This document shows positions 19,701 to 26,854 of a DNA stretch of 64,000 bases, piece by piece. This DNA comes from Caldilineaceae bacterium. Lineage in GTDB: Bacteria; Chloroflexota; Anaerolineae; Caldilineales; Caldilineaceae. Positions within the stretch are counted from its first letter, which is position 1, and every line of letters starts with the position of its first letter. The translations under genes and the position numbers were made by a program. Location: contig JACKBA010000021.1 of the NCBI GenBank assembly GCA_020634815.1, positions 1-64,000 on the forward strand. Direction: 5' to 3'. A model generated the notes under the pieces. It was not told the DNA's origin. It ran no database searches and saw nothing but the letters and a program-made list of their open reading frames with translations.

Positions 19701-20469
19701 GCCGGAGGTGATCATCGGCGATGCGCGGCGCCACGGCGTCGACACGCTGCCGCCCGAGATCAATCGCAGCGGCTGGCAGTACACGCTGGAGCGGCTCGAC
19801 AATCATCGCTGGGCGCTGCGCACGGGGCTGCACGCCATCGCCCATCTCGGCGAGCAGGCGTGGACGCGCATCGAAGCAGCGCGCGCCGAACGGCCCTTTG
19901 CCACGCTCGACGATTTCTGCCGGCGCACGCGGCTGCCCGTCGATGGCGTGACCAGCCTCATCCGCGCCGGTGCGCTGGCGGCCTTTGGCGAGCGGCGGCG
20001 CCTGCTCTGGCGGCTGGGCGAACTCGACTACCGGCCTGACGAGTTCGATCTCGCCAGCGCGCCCGTCGCCGCCGAGTTGCCCGTGCTGGAAGCCATCGAG
20101 CAGACGGCGTGGGAGTACGAACTCATGGGGATGTCGCCCGAGCGCCAGATGATGGCACACTACCGCGATGGGCTGCGTCGGCAGGGCGTTCTCAGCACGT
20201 GGCAGGTGAAGCAGGCGGAGGCGGGGCAGCGCGTGCGCGTGGCCGGCTTTGTGGTCGTGCGCCAGCGGCCGGCGACGGCCAAGGGCATCCTATTCATGTC
20301 GCTGGAGGATGAGAGCGGCCTGCTCGACCTGGTCGTCAAGCCCGACGTCTATGCCCGCCTGCGCGAGGTCATCCGCACCAACCCGCTGCTGATCGCCGAG
20401 GGCGCCGTGCAGCGCAATAGTCGCTCGGTCAGCGTGCTGGTGTGGGGGGCGGTGGGGATGGGAGGATGA
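16777..20469 (+). CDS. dnaE2: DnaE2, error-prone DNA polymerase III alpha subunit with three repeat-derived insertions
   Basis: C-family polymerase of 1230 residues for translesion synthesis. The N-terminal PHP domain has HCHSYFSLLD and TDHDSLAG. The palm Asp pair sits in PDIDIDF (Asp540, Asp542), with the third Asp in KIDLLALRTL (Asp742). FQVESRAQQQMLPRLKP is a DnaE2-type segment, and an OB fold lies near the C-terminus (GQRVRVAGFVVV). Three low-complexity stretches break the normal protein at about residues 101-196, 379-438 and 617-680. Each is the in-frame translation of a minisatellite found between genes elsewhere in the window. Removing them leaves about 1010 residues, near the usual DnaE2 length. 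The ATG at 16777 has no Shine-Dalgarno and follows another repeat. The long frame upstream is not protein-like. Confidence 0.93.
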   Translation: MPPPYAELHCHSYFSLLDASSSPEDLAARAAELGLSALALTDHDSLAGAVRFALAARRAGLHAIFGAEVTLEDGVHLTLLAETQEGYGNLCRLVTASRIKGQWATVNDQLSTGRAQEGMQGRIDRLNRRRSANNGQWLEVNGQQPTENGQRLTVNGQLSTDRATAPSPSHPLTPSSSHPHIPSSPHPPPPPSPHPWPGKVEPALAWDVLAAHTTGLIALSGCRRGPVAAPLLRGDETAALAALHRLLDLFGGKQFFVEVQHHDLPDDDRLVRRLLRLVHGTGVPVVATHNAHYATRDRSMARDVLIATRHNMTLLEARRAGHLPLNSNYALLAPAAMARRFAERPDAIAATLAIAERCQVSLDFSAQRLPVFTLEEDILTQRRRGAEEEGRRGEGERGGEGEGSGEGERREKGERGRRGDNLQSPISNLSISQSPISPFSYLYELCHANLPKRYPDLRPAVLKQLAHELDLIEQAELAEYFLVVWDIVHFSRAQGIRCQGRGSAANSIVAYLLGITSIDPLAHNLLFERFLSSDKFTMPDIDIDFAADRREEVIQYVYAKYGHSHAAMVCNHVTYQARSALRDIGKALGLPEESITRIQGRLDTNDPGKAADVIEGWGEENSQWSMGNGQLSTGGDGAGQGEEVNGQRSMVNGQLSTGGDEQPSTLPLTIDNSPLTVDHFLPLLLRHIAGCPRHLSIHSGGMLITRAPLDAIVPLEPATMPGRFVCQWDKESVEDAGLIKIDLLALRTLGLVSEALGYIAGAGDAVPDLDALPLDDPAIYRMLHQADTIGAFQVESRAQQQMLPRLKPLCFEDIAVEVAIVRPGPIQGGAVHPYLRRRAGEEPVSYLHPSLEPVLRESLGVLLFQEQAIRVAVAAAGFAPGEADRLRRALSRTRSQEEMAAMRARFVRGAAEKEIDTPTAEAIFAQLAGFAGYGFCKSHAASFALIAYQTLWLKRYHAPAFYCALLNQQPMGFYPPEVIIGDARRHGVDTLPPEINRSGWQYTLERLDNHRWALRTGLHAIAHLGEQAWTRIEAARAERPFATLDDFCRRTRLPVDGVTSLIRAGALAAFGERRRLLWRLGELDYRPDEFDLASAPVAAELPVLEAIEQTAWEYELMGMSPERQMMAHYRDGLRRQGVLSTWQVKQAEAGQRVRVAGFVVVRQRPATAKGILFMSLEDESGLLDLVVKPDVYARLREVIRTNPLLIAEGAVQRNSRSVSVLVWGAVGMGG
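17078..17364 (+). repeat. Minisatellite insertion 1 inside dnaE2 (PHP domain)
   Basis: Repeats of GGTCAATGG/GGTCAACGG/GGTCAATTGTCAACG encode VNGQLST-like units. They are followed by a CTCATCCCCTCACTC/CCCACATCCC run and a long C homopolymer encoding Ser/Pro/His. About 287 bases (95 codons), in frame, located where other DnaE proteins have a short loop before the GLIALSGC motif. Confidence 0.88.
17911..18093 (+). repeat. Minisatellite insertion 2 inside dnaE2 (after PHP domain)
   Basis: ACGCAGAGGCGCAGAGGCGC, then purine-rich GAGGGGAGAAGG units, then CAATCTCCAATCTC units, about 183 bases. They encode Glu/Gly/Arg-rich and then NLSISQSPIS-like sequence. Three repeat types seen separately elsewhere are joined here. 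The open frame is kept on both sides. Confidence 0.87.
18625..18816 (+). repeat. Minisatellite insertion 3 inside dnaE2 (after the palm Asp pair)
   Basis: GGTCAATGGTCAACGGTCAATTGTCAACGGG units lead into the inverse complement (CCATTAACCATTGACAATTC and so on), so the insertion is itself a long imperfect dyad. It encodes NGQLSTGGDG-type and TIDNSPLTVD-type units, about 64 codons, just before the conserved CPRHLSIHSGG motif. Confidence 0.87.
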
Positions 20470-20565
20470 GGGGTGAGGAGATGAGAGGATGAGGGGTGAG
20501 GAGATGAGAGGATGAGGGGGTGACAGGATGAGGGAATGAGGGGATGTAAGGTGGGGTGAGGGCAG
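20461..20565. repeat. GATGAGGGGTGAGGAGATGAGAG minisatellite after dnaE2
   Basis: Four to five imperfect copies of a GA/GT-rich unit begin at the dnaE2 stop codon. It is the inverse complement of the CTCATCCCCTCAC words inside dnaE2 insertion 1. The rest of the 460-base gap (20566-20894) shows no convincing gene, RNA or mobile-element end. Confidence 0.8.
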
Positions 20566-20894
20566 CAAAGTACCTGGAATAAGGATGGTTTAGGTGCACA
20601 ACTGACCCGCTACCGGAGACAAATCGAAGTGACATTTTTCACAATGTTGACTCGGACCGGTTTCCAGGATAGATTTTACTCTGTTTCTGGCGGCGACTCA
20701 TTGCTCCCGCAAAGATTGAGTCTGTATTCATGTGAAACATTCGGCACATAGCCGGTTGCGTAGCGGATCATATTTGTCGAAAAGGACGATATGTCCTCTA
20801 CAGGGCGAATACCCAGCGATTCGCTTGATAATGACAAGTTCGGCGGTGATAGCGCAGGCATGCCAACGCCTTGCACGGCAGTGGTGGGTTGCAC

Positions 20895-20924
20895 TTGTCA
20901 ATAGTATCGCATCGTGATAATATC
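20895..20924 (+). promoter_or_regulatory. Promoter and possible operator of higBA
   Basis: TTGTCA at 20895-20900 and TAATAT at 20918-20923, with a 17-base spacer. The small palindrome GATAATATC (20916-20924) overlaps the -10 and could be an antitoxin-binding site. The predicted start of transcription falls at or next to the higB ATG (20930), so the message may be leaderless. No Shine-Dalgarno is visible. Confidence 0.6.
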
Positions 20925-20929
20925 GTCAC

Positions 20930-21214
20930 ATGATAGAGTCGTTTGCTGATGAAGAAACTGAAAAGATCTTCAAGGGGCGCGTCTCACGCAAGCTGCCTTT
21001 GACCATCCAAAAGACCGCCCGCCGCAAGTTGCTCTATTTGGAAGAAGCAGAGGACTTACATGACCTGCGCTCACCACCTGGCAATCGACTTGAACTTCTA
21101 CGCGGCGACCGTGCAGGGCAATACAGCATGCGGATCAATGAGCAATGGCGTCTTTGCTTCTACTGGGAAGCGGGCAAAGCGAAACAGGTCAAGATCGAGG
21201 ATTATCATGACTGA
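20930..21214 (+). CDS. higB: HigB-like toxin (RelE/ParE superfamily)
   Basis: A 94-residue toxin of the HigB type, expected to be a ribosome-dependent mRNA endonuclease. Family features: opening FADEETEKIFKGR, the central DLRSPPGNRLELLRGDRAGQ, and C-terminal RINEQWRLCFYWEAGKAKQVKIEDYHD with the conserved IN-x-QWR segment. It overlaps the antitoxin start by 8 bases. Toxin-first order is usual for higBA. Confidence 0.92.
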   Translation: MIESFADEETEKIFKGRVSRKLPLTIQKTARRKLLYLEEAEDLHDLRSPPGNRLELLRGDRAGQYSMRINEQWRLCFYWEAGKAKQVKIEDYHD

Positions 21215-21545
21215 CACAAGCAGTATCTCAGAAGAAGAGCGATTGCCACCGGTCCATCCTGGCGAAGTACTGCTGGAAGACTTCATGAAGCCGCTTGGTT
21301 TGAGTCAGTACCGTCTTGCCCAGGACTTAGGCGTGCCTGCCTTGCGTATCAGCCAGATCGTGCACGGCAAGCGTGCGGTGACGGCTGATACTGCGCTGCG
21401 CCTGGCGCGCTATTTCGGCACCAGTGCGAATGTGTGGATGCGGTTGCAGGCTCGCTACGATCTGGAAGTAGCCGAAGCCGAATTGGCAGAACGTGTGAAG
21501 CGGGAGGTCACAGTACGCCAGCCCCCGATGCATGTTGCAACGTGA
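21207..21545 (+). CDS. higA: HigA-like antitoxin, XRE-family HTH
   Basis: A 112-residue antitoxin and repressor. PPVHPGEVLLEDFMKPLGLSQ is the classic HigA opening. The helix-turn-helix follows (LAQDLGVPALRISQIVHGKR), then RLARYFGTSANVWMRLQARYDLE. ATG 21207 is chosen because it overlaps the end of higB and begins the recognisable sequence. It should neutralise HigB and repress the shared promoter. Confidence 0.93.
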   Translation: MTDTSSISEEERLPPVHPGEVLLEDFMKPLGLSQYRLAQDLGVPALRISQIVHGKRAVTADTALRLARYFGTSANVWMRLQARYDLEVAEAELAERVKREVTVRQPPMHVAT

Positions 21546-21677
21546 AGTCTCGCGTGAAATCCTTTACACGACACTGTCAGGAGAAAGGGTTCCTGGCTTC
21601 GATACGATTCTCAAAGTTACAAAGGCGCTTGGGTAGACTGCACTTTTCTCAATGCAAGTGACGATGAGGGATGTAGC

Positions 21678-21926
21678 ATGCCTGTCGTTCTTCGGGTCAA
21701 AGGATACAAATTCTGGTTCTACGAGGCCGACCTCGATGAACCACCCCATGTTCATGTGGGGAAAGAAAGCAAGGAAGCGAAATTCTGGCTGAAACCCGTG
21801 GGCCGATCTCGGGCAGGCGGATTTCGACCTGTTGAACTCAGAGATATTGAGCGCATCATTGACGATCATCTTGACTTCCTGTTGAACGCATGGGTAGTGG
21901 AGCAAAGCAAACGTGATAACAGTTAA
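21678..21926 (+). CDS. DUF4160 family protein
   Basis: 82 residues. MPVVLRVKGYKFWFYEADLD, EPPHVHVGKESKEAKFWLKP and ELRDIERIIDDHLDFLLNAW match DUF4160, small proteins often found beside a second small gene and suspected to be toxin-antitoxin-like. Function unproven. It ends inside the next gene with a 14-base overlap. Confidence 0.85.
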   Translation: MPVVLRVKGYKFWFYEADLDEPPHVHVGKESKEAKFWLKPVGRSRAGGFRPVELRDIERIIDDHLDFLLNAWVVEQSKRDNS

Positions 21927-22251
21927 GGCAAAGATTCCGCAACGTGCAGATTACTCTCCTGTTTTACCACTGGCTGTACCAGACCTGAATGAGGTGAAAG
22001 CCTTTGCCAGACACCTTCATTCAATGGGAAAGCATTGGGAGGGGGAATTGTTCGGCTGGTCGGCGGAATACACACCCGAGCATCGGAAAAAGCCGACTGA
22101 CTCCAAGATGCAATTTACACCTGCCGATTTCTGGATTGGGGAAAGCGGTATCTGGTTCTATTCGCTGATGTGGGAACATGGAAAGAACCAGGAGCCAGTC
22201 GAATTTCTTGATGATCGTGGCATCATTGCCGCCCAGCAAGACGTCCTGTAG
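21913..22251 (+). CDS. Small hypothetical protein paired with DUF4160
   Basis: 112 residues from a GTG start at 21913 that overlaps the DUF4160 end by 14 bases, suggesting coupled translation. It is Trp/His-rich (LHSMGKHWEGELFGWSAEY, FYSLMWEHGKNQEPVEF). It is not an obvious DUF2442, the usual DUF4160 partner, and I do not recognise its family. A strong hairpin terminator follows at 22282. Confidence 0.65.
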   Translation: MITVKAKIPQRADYSPVLPLAVPDLNEVKAFARHLHSMGKHWEGELFGWSAEYTPEHRKKPTDSKMQFTPADFWIGESGIWFYSLMWEHGKNQEPVEFLDDRGIIAAQQDVL

Positions 22252-22281
22252 ACCGAGGAATGAGCGTAAGTAGCTTGTCAT

Positions 22282-22320
22282 GGAAGCCGGCCGCGTGCGA
22301 TTACGCGGCCGGCTTCCTTT
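22282..22320. terminator. Bidirectional hairpin terminator
   Basis: A perfect 14-base inverted repeat, GGAAGCCGGCCGCG (22282-22295) and its complement at 22304-22317, with an 8-base loop and a short T run on the plus side. It separates the convergent DUF4160 pair and sugar-isomerase gene. Confidence 0.78.
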
Positions 22321-22329
22321 GCGTCACAT

Positions 22330-23733
22330 TCAGTGCACGTACACATCCCACTCAAAGTAGGTTTCAAAGGCCTCGGCCAGGACGCCCGCCGTGTGCGAGG
22401 CGTTCATGGCGACGTGGTGCTCGAAGCCGTTCTTGCACACATACTTCATCAGCGGCTGCAAGCCATCGACCTGCACCACGGCGCGCGTGCCAAAGGTGTC
22501 GAGCGGGTCGTCGGTGAAGACGCCTTCGCCCACGTAGGTGCGGATGAGACCCTGCGCATCGTCGGTGCTGACGCGGCCAAAGGTGACGGGGCCGGCGGGC
22601 GTGCGACCGGCCATGGCGCCGTAGGTGTTCTCCTCGCCCAGCGTCGTGCCCAGGATCGGCGCGGTCTTGATCGCAGCGTCGGGGATGAAAGCCTTGGCCC
22701 AGTTGCCGCAGTGGAAGAGGACGCACTTGTTCGGGGCGCTGCCGTAGTTGTTGTTCCAGTCCACCAGCGCGCTGGGCGAGTTGGACGCCAGTTGCAGCGC
22801 GTACATCGACACGACGCCGGTGATGTCCACTTCGCAGGCGGAGGGCATCAGCCGCTCGCTCATGATGCTCATCAGCGTGCAGACGTTGACGCCGAAGTTG
22901 CGCTGCAGCGACGTCCAGCACTGGATCGCCGTGGCGACGAGGTCGTTCTTGTCCATCCAATCCTCGATGACGACCCCGAGCCGCGCCATCTTGACCAGCG
23001 AAGGCGGCGGCACGCTGCCATAGTCGGCGTACGATTTGATGTCGGCCAGCTTCTTCTCCACGCGGCCGTCGTCTTCGGGCAGGCGCTGCACCCAACCCAG
23101 CACCTCGGAGAGGTCGAGCGTCTGCACGCTCATGCCGTAGGCTTGCAGCAGCTTCTCGCTGTAGCGCACGGTGTTGAACGCGCCCGGCCGCGCGCCGATG
23201 GCGCCAAGCCGCGCCGTGCTCAGCCCGTTGACGATGCGGCAGACGCCGAGAAACTTTTCCAGGTCCTGGCGGAACTCGGGCGTGCGTGGATGCACGGTGT
23301 GCAGGTCGGTGAGCGTGAAGGCATAGCCGTACTGGCGCAGGTTGTTGCAGACCGAGACTTTGCCGCAGAAGGCATCGCGCCTCCGCTCGACCGAGAATTG
23401 ATCCAGGTCGTCCGGGTACGCCTGCACCAGGATCGGCACGTCGAGCCCGGAGAGCTTGACCGTGTCGGCCACGCCCTTCTCGTCGCCGAAGTTGGGCAGG
23501 CAGACCAGGATGCCGTCGATGCGGCCGGCGTTGTTGCGGAAGAGTTCAGCGCAGCGCTTGGCGTCGTCCCACGTCTCCACGCCGCCGAGCTTGGTCGCAT
23601 TCTCGTCCAACATCACGGCCTCGATGTCCATCTCGGCAAACAACGCCAGGATATCCTGCCGCGCCTCCGTCACCAGCTTGTCGGGGAAAAAGTCGCGGTT
23701 GCCAACAATCACCGCCAATGTCGCACGGGCCAT
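22330..23733 (-). CDS. L-fucose/L-arabinose isomerase-family protein
   Basis: 467 residues resembling the FucI/AraA fold. Candidate Mn ligands lie in SACEVDITG (Glu) and LVDWNNNYG (Asp), with a His-rich segment FEHHVAMNASH near the C-terminus. The opening RATLAVIVGNRDFFPDKLV is typical of the uncharacterised branch of the family. Start ATG 23733 has AGGAGG 8 bases upstream. It is last in a leftward operon with an oligosaccharide importer and two glycosidase-like genes, so it probably isomerises the released sugar. The sugar is unknown; apiose, fucose or a pentose are candidates. Confidence 0.87.
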   Translation of the reverse strand: MARATLAVIVGNRDFFPDKLVTEARQDILALFAEMDIEAVMLDENATKLGGVETWDDAKRCAELFRNNAGRIDGILVCLPNFGDEKGVADTVKLSGLDVPILVQAYPDDLDQFSVERRRDAFCGKVSVCNNLRQYGYAFTLTDLHTVHPRTPEFRQDLEKFLGVCRIVNGLSTARLGAIGARPGAFNTVRYSEKLLQAYGMSVQTLDLSEVLGWVQRLPEDDGRVEKKLADIKSYADYGSVPPPSLVKMARLGVVIEDWMDKNDLVATAIQCWTSLQRNFGVNVCTLMSIMSERLMPSACEVDITGVVSMYALQLASNSPSALVDWNNNYGSAPNKCVLFHCGNWAKAFIPDAAIKTAPILGTTLGEENTYGAMAGRTPAGPVTFGRVSTDDAQGLIRTYVGEGVFTDDPLDTFGTRAVVQVDGLQPLMKYVCKNGFEHHVAMNASHTAGVLAEAFETYFEWDVYVH

Positions 23734-23775
23734 ACCTGCCTCCTTTGAAATATCGTGTGCAAGTTAACTGAGAAA

Positions 23776-23866
23776 TGGCACGCGGATGACGCGGATTGGG
23801 CGGATCAACGCGGATCAAAAGAAATCCGCGCAAATCCGCTCGATCCGCGCCATCCGCGTTCTATTC
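23776..23866. repeat. Dyad-symmetric GCGGAT/ATCCGC interspersed repeat
   Basis: Words such as GCGGATGACGCGGATTGGGC and GCGGATCAACGCGGATC are mirrored by AAATCCGCGCAAATCCGC and ATCCGCGCCATCCGCG, forming a long imperfect hairpin. It lies in the 127-base gap between the isomerase and DUF4038 genes. One frame reads INADQKKSAQIRSIRAIRV, a peptide I associate with an interspersed repeat in many environmental genomes. Confidence 0.85.
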
Positions 23867-25411
23867 ATCGCAAAAAATGAACACCCGCGGCGCGCCCCAT
23901 TCGCAGGGAATCCACTCGCGGCCCTTGGGGCGGACGCCGCTGCTCACCACCGCGCCGGTGCGCGGGTCGACGATGCGGTAGCGGTCGGGCGCCTCGTCGC
24001 CAAAAATGAGGAGCGGACCGCCCTCTTCCGTGTAGCAGATGAAGAGCTTGTCCGGCACGAGCAGCCCGCGCCGCCCCAGCGTCACCTCCCAGTTCGGCGC
24101 CATGTCCGCGGTGGGCAGCCCGTCCAGGATGCGCGCCACCAGACCGACGTAGCGCGATCCCTCGAAGTCGAGCGCCTCTCGCCAGCCCGCGCCCGGCGCC
24201 AGGAAGAAGTCCGACTGGCCGGGTTCGTCGCCGCGGTGCGCCCACTGCCAGAGGCTGCCCGCGCCATAGACCACGCCCATGGTGCCGCCGGCGCAGAGGT
24301 TGCTCCACGCCTCGTGGCCCTGCCACCAGCCCGCCGCACGCCCCTGGCGGCCGCCGTGCTCGTAGGTCGGCTCGCCGTTGGCGACGGCCTTGACGGGCAG
24401 GTTGCGTCCCATGTCAGCCACGCGCTCGGGCACATGCTCGCCGCTGTGCCCGGTCTGGCACCACTGGAAGTCGAGCCAGTCGGCGTCCTGCGAGGCGTTG
24501 GCGACGATGTGCGGGCGGTAGTGGATGCCGGCCGGCTGCTGGTAGGCGTCCCAGCGCTCGACCTCCTGCCCACCCGCCGCGATCTGTGGTTCGCGGCCGG
24601 AGCCGTCGCCGCCCACCAGGTAGATGGCCGGGCGGGCGCCATAGCGGGCGACGAGATAGCGGCAGTAGCGCGCATATTCGGCTGGCGGCACGACCGGACC
24701 AGCCGTTTGCAGCCCTTTCCAGCCAAAGCCGTGGAAGACCGGCTGCCACACCGCCACGATCTCGTGCTCGGCCAGGATCGCGCTCAGGCCGTCGAGGTAC
24801 TGGAAATAGTCCGGGTTGAGCCGGTTGATGTGACCGTCGGGCAGATCTTCGAAGCCGACGTCGAAGCCTTCGTCCGCCGTGCGGTCGCGCGGGCCGCGCG
24901 CGCCCATGTCGGGCTGCACGCTCATCAGCAGCACGGCATTGAAGCCCTTAGCCTGGCGGTCGGCGGCGTAAATCTCGCACTCGGCGTGCGTAGCGCGCCA
25001 GGGCAGGCCCCAGGCCGTGTCGCCGGCCAGGATCGCGGCGCGGCCATCGGCGTGGACCAGGCTGCGCTTGCCGGGCGACATGCGCCAGAAGCCGTGGCGG
25101 TGGAAGCGGTTGGCGCTCTCTTCGCCCGCCGTACATGCGACGATGCCGCTTTGCCCGGCAAGCCCGGCGTCGTCCGCCGAGCTGAAGCTGCGCCACGTCC
25201 AGCGCCCGTCGTCGCGCGGCGAGGCAAAGCGGATGCGCCAGGTGCACCCGCCGTCCCAGAAGGCGGGGCGGCGCAGGATCGTGCCGTCGTCGTGGGTGAA
25301 ATCGGCCCACACTTCGACGTCGGTGTAGCCGTTGGCGTACGCCTGGGCCGCGGTCAGCGTGATTTCCACTTCACGCCACGGCTGGGTTGTGACGGTTGTC
25401 GAGTCGGTCAT
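23861..25411 (-). CDS. DUF5060 + DUF4038 glycoside-hydrolase-like protein
   Basis: 516 residues. The N-terminal ~100 residues look like a DUF5060 beta-sandwich (VEVWADFTHDDGTILRRPAF). Then comes a TIM-barrel-like DUF4038 domain (ILAGDTAWGLPWRATHAECE, AADRQAKGFNAVLL, YLVARYGARPAIYLVGGDGS), and a C-terminal beta domain (WIPCEWGAPRVFIF). DUF4038 proteins include GH140 apiosidases. There is no signal peptide, so it should act on imported oligosaccharides. ATG 25411 has AAGGAAG upstream. It follows a second DUF4038 gene by 82 bases. Confidence 0.86.
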   Translation of the reverse strand: MTDSTTVTTQPWREVEITLTAAQAYANGYTDVEVWADFTHDDGTILRRPAFWDGGCTWRIRFASPRDDGRWTWRSFSSADDAGLAGQSGIVACTAGEESANRFHRHGFWRMSPGKRSLVHADGRAAILAGDTAWGLPWRATHAECEIYAADRQAKGFNAVLLMSVQPDMGARGPRDRTADEGFDVGFEDLPDGHINRLNPDYFQYLDGLSAILAEHEIVAVWQPVFHGFGWKGLQTAGPVVPPAEYARYCRYLVARYGARPAIYLVGGDGSGREPQIAAGGQEVERWDAYQQPAGIHYRPHIVANASQDADWLDFQWCQTGHSGEHVPERVADMGRNLPVKAVANGEPTYEHGGRQGRAAGWWQGHEAWSNLCAGGTMGVVYGAGSLWQWAHRGDEPGQSDFFLAPGAGWREALDFEGSRYVGLVARILDGLPTADMAPNWEVTLGRRGLLVPDKLFICYTEEGGPLLIFGDEAPDRYRIVDPRTGAVVSSGVRPKGREWIPCEWGAPRVFIFCDE

Positions 25412-25493
25412 GATTGCTTCCTTAGCGTTGAGTTCTTTTCAGTCGCCGGAATCTTCCCGGAAGCTCACAGCTTCCAGGAAGATGGTTTAGGCC

Positions 25494-26804
25494 CTACGCT
25501 CGCCCTGGCGCGGGAAAGCCGCACGCCGCATCGTCCAGCACCAGCACCCAGTCGGGGCCGCCTTGGGGCAGCGCAAAGGTCAGGCGCGGCTGCTTCGACA
25601 TCACACCCAGACTGCGGGCGACGCCGGTGCGCGGGTCGTACCACCACGCCGCGATGGTATCGCCGGCAAGGTTCGCCAGGTCAACCTCGACGGACGTGCC
25701 GCCCATGATGACGCCGGCCGGGACATAGAGCATGGCATAACGTCCCTCGCTGTCGCGCGTCGCCTGCATGTGCAGCGTGCCTTCCCCTGGCTGCGTCACG
25801 ATCAGCGATTGGTCGGGGATGCGCGTCAGGTATGGGCGCGACAGGAGCAGGCTGCGGGCATGCTGCATCTGGCCGGAGCCGGGCAGGTGCATGGCTTCGT
25901 ACCACGGGCGGCGGGCGTAGATCACCTGGTCGCGGCCGGGCGCCCACATCTGCCAGACCGGGTTACAGCCGTAGGTGTGGCCGCAGGCGCCGGCAAAGAG
26001 CCCCCAGTAGAGCGCCTTGCGCGCGTCCCAGTCGTCGAGATAGCCGTCGTCGAGATTGCGGATGTTGTCGGCCATGTCCTCGTAGCCGGGTTCGGCGTCC
26101 ATGCACGGGCGGGTCGGCGTGCGCGCATAGTCGGCTTCGATGAACTTCCAGTTGGCCGAGTTGCGGGCATGGCCGCTCTGGCAGGTGTGGAAGTCGAGCC
26201 AGGTCTCCTCGTGTGCGTATTCGGCGGTGCTGTGTTGTCCCCACGTGTGCATGGTGATCAGGTGATTTCTGCCATCGCCGGCGCGCAGCCCTTCGGCCAT
26301 GGCGCGCACGATCTGGCGATGGGACTCGCTCTCGATTGGCCGGTCGCCGCCGACGATCCAGATGATCGGCGCGTCGGCGTAGCGGCGACTGATGAACTCG
26401 CCATAGACGCGGGCGTTTTCCGGCGTGAAGATTTCCGGACCGACGCCCCATTTCACATTCCACTTGTCGCCCCACGTGGGAAGCATGCCGATGTGCAGGC
26501 CCAGCGACGCCGCCAGCGCTACGACGGCATCGACGTGCGCAAAGTAGGCTTCGTTGGGCTGCGTGGGGTCGTCGTCGATGAGCGGCACGTCGCCGTTGCG
26601 GTTGGGCGTGTGCAGCCCATCCAGCTCGGCCAGCACGACCGTCTGGATGACGGTGAAGCCTTTGGCGGCGCGGTCGGCGAGATAGCGCGCCGTCTCTTCA
26701 TAGGTGCAGCGGTGGAGCAGTTCCCACGCCGTGTCGCCCAGGTAAAAGAATGGTGTCCCGTCGTCATAGACTAGAAAGCGACGATTCTCGCTGATTTTGA
26801 GCAC
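25494..26804 (-). CDS. GH140-like glycoside hydrolase (DUF4038 + collagen-binding-like C-terminus)
   Basis: 436 residues. The start is GTG 26804: AGGAG lies 7 bases upstream and MLKISENRRFLVYDDG is the usual GH140/DUF4038 opening. Motifs: FFYLGDTAWELLHR, LADRAAKGFTVIQTV, SRRYADAPIIWIVGGDRP, FHTCQSGHARNS and ACGHTYGCNPVWQMW. The C-terminal ~90 residues (PAGVIMGGTSVEVDL to WVLVLDDA) match the putative collagen-binding domain usually paired with DUF4038. It has no signal peptide. It lies 50 bases after the ATPase gene of the importer. Confidence 0.88.
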   Translation of the reverse strand: MLKISENRRFLVYDDGTPFFYLGDTAWELLHRCTYEETARYLADRAAKGFTVIQTVVLAELDGLHTPNRNGDVPLIDDDPTQPNEAYFAHVDAVVALAASLGLHIGMLPTWGDKWNVKWGVGPEIFTPENARVYGEFISRRYADAPIIWIVGGDRPIESESHRQIVRAMAEGLRAGDGRNHLITMHTWGQHSTAEYAHEETWLDFHTCQSGHARNSANWKFIEADYARTPTRPCMDAEPGYEDMADNIRNLDDGYLDDWDARKALYWGLFAGACGHTYGCNPVWQMWAPGRDQVIYARRPWYEAMHLPGSGQMQHARSLLLSRPYLTRIPDQSLIVTQPGEGTLHMQATRDSEGRYAMLYVPAGVIMGGTSVEVDLANLAGDTIAAWWYDPRTGVARSLGVMSKQPRLTFALPQGGPDWVLVLDDAACGFPAPGRA

Positions 26805-26854
26805 GCGAAGTCTCCTGTCTTTCTGATGATCGCTGCTTGCGACCATCTGTGTTG

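Noticed and set aside
18793..20160. 455-codon minus-strand frame opposite dnaE2
   Set aside because: Exact antisense of a well-conserved polymerase; typical shadow frame in GC-rich DNA.
20676..20894. 72-residue minus-strand frame before higB
   Set aside because: No ribosome site or recognisable motif, and it overlaps the higBA promoter region; insufficient support.
20566..20930. Insertion-sequence remnant
   Set aside because: ACTGACCCGCTACC and TTTTTCACAATGTTGAC looked like an element end, but I find no matching inverted end, target duplication or transposase.
22333..23748. 471-codon plus-strand frame opposite the isomerase gene
   Set aside because: Antisense shadow, rich in His/Arg/Gln with no motif; the minus-strand product is clearly the real one.
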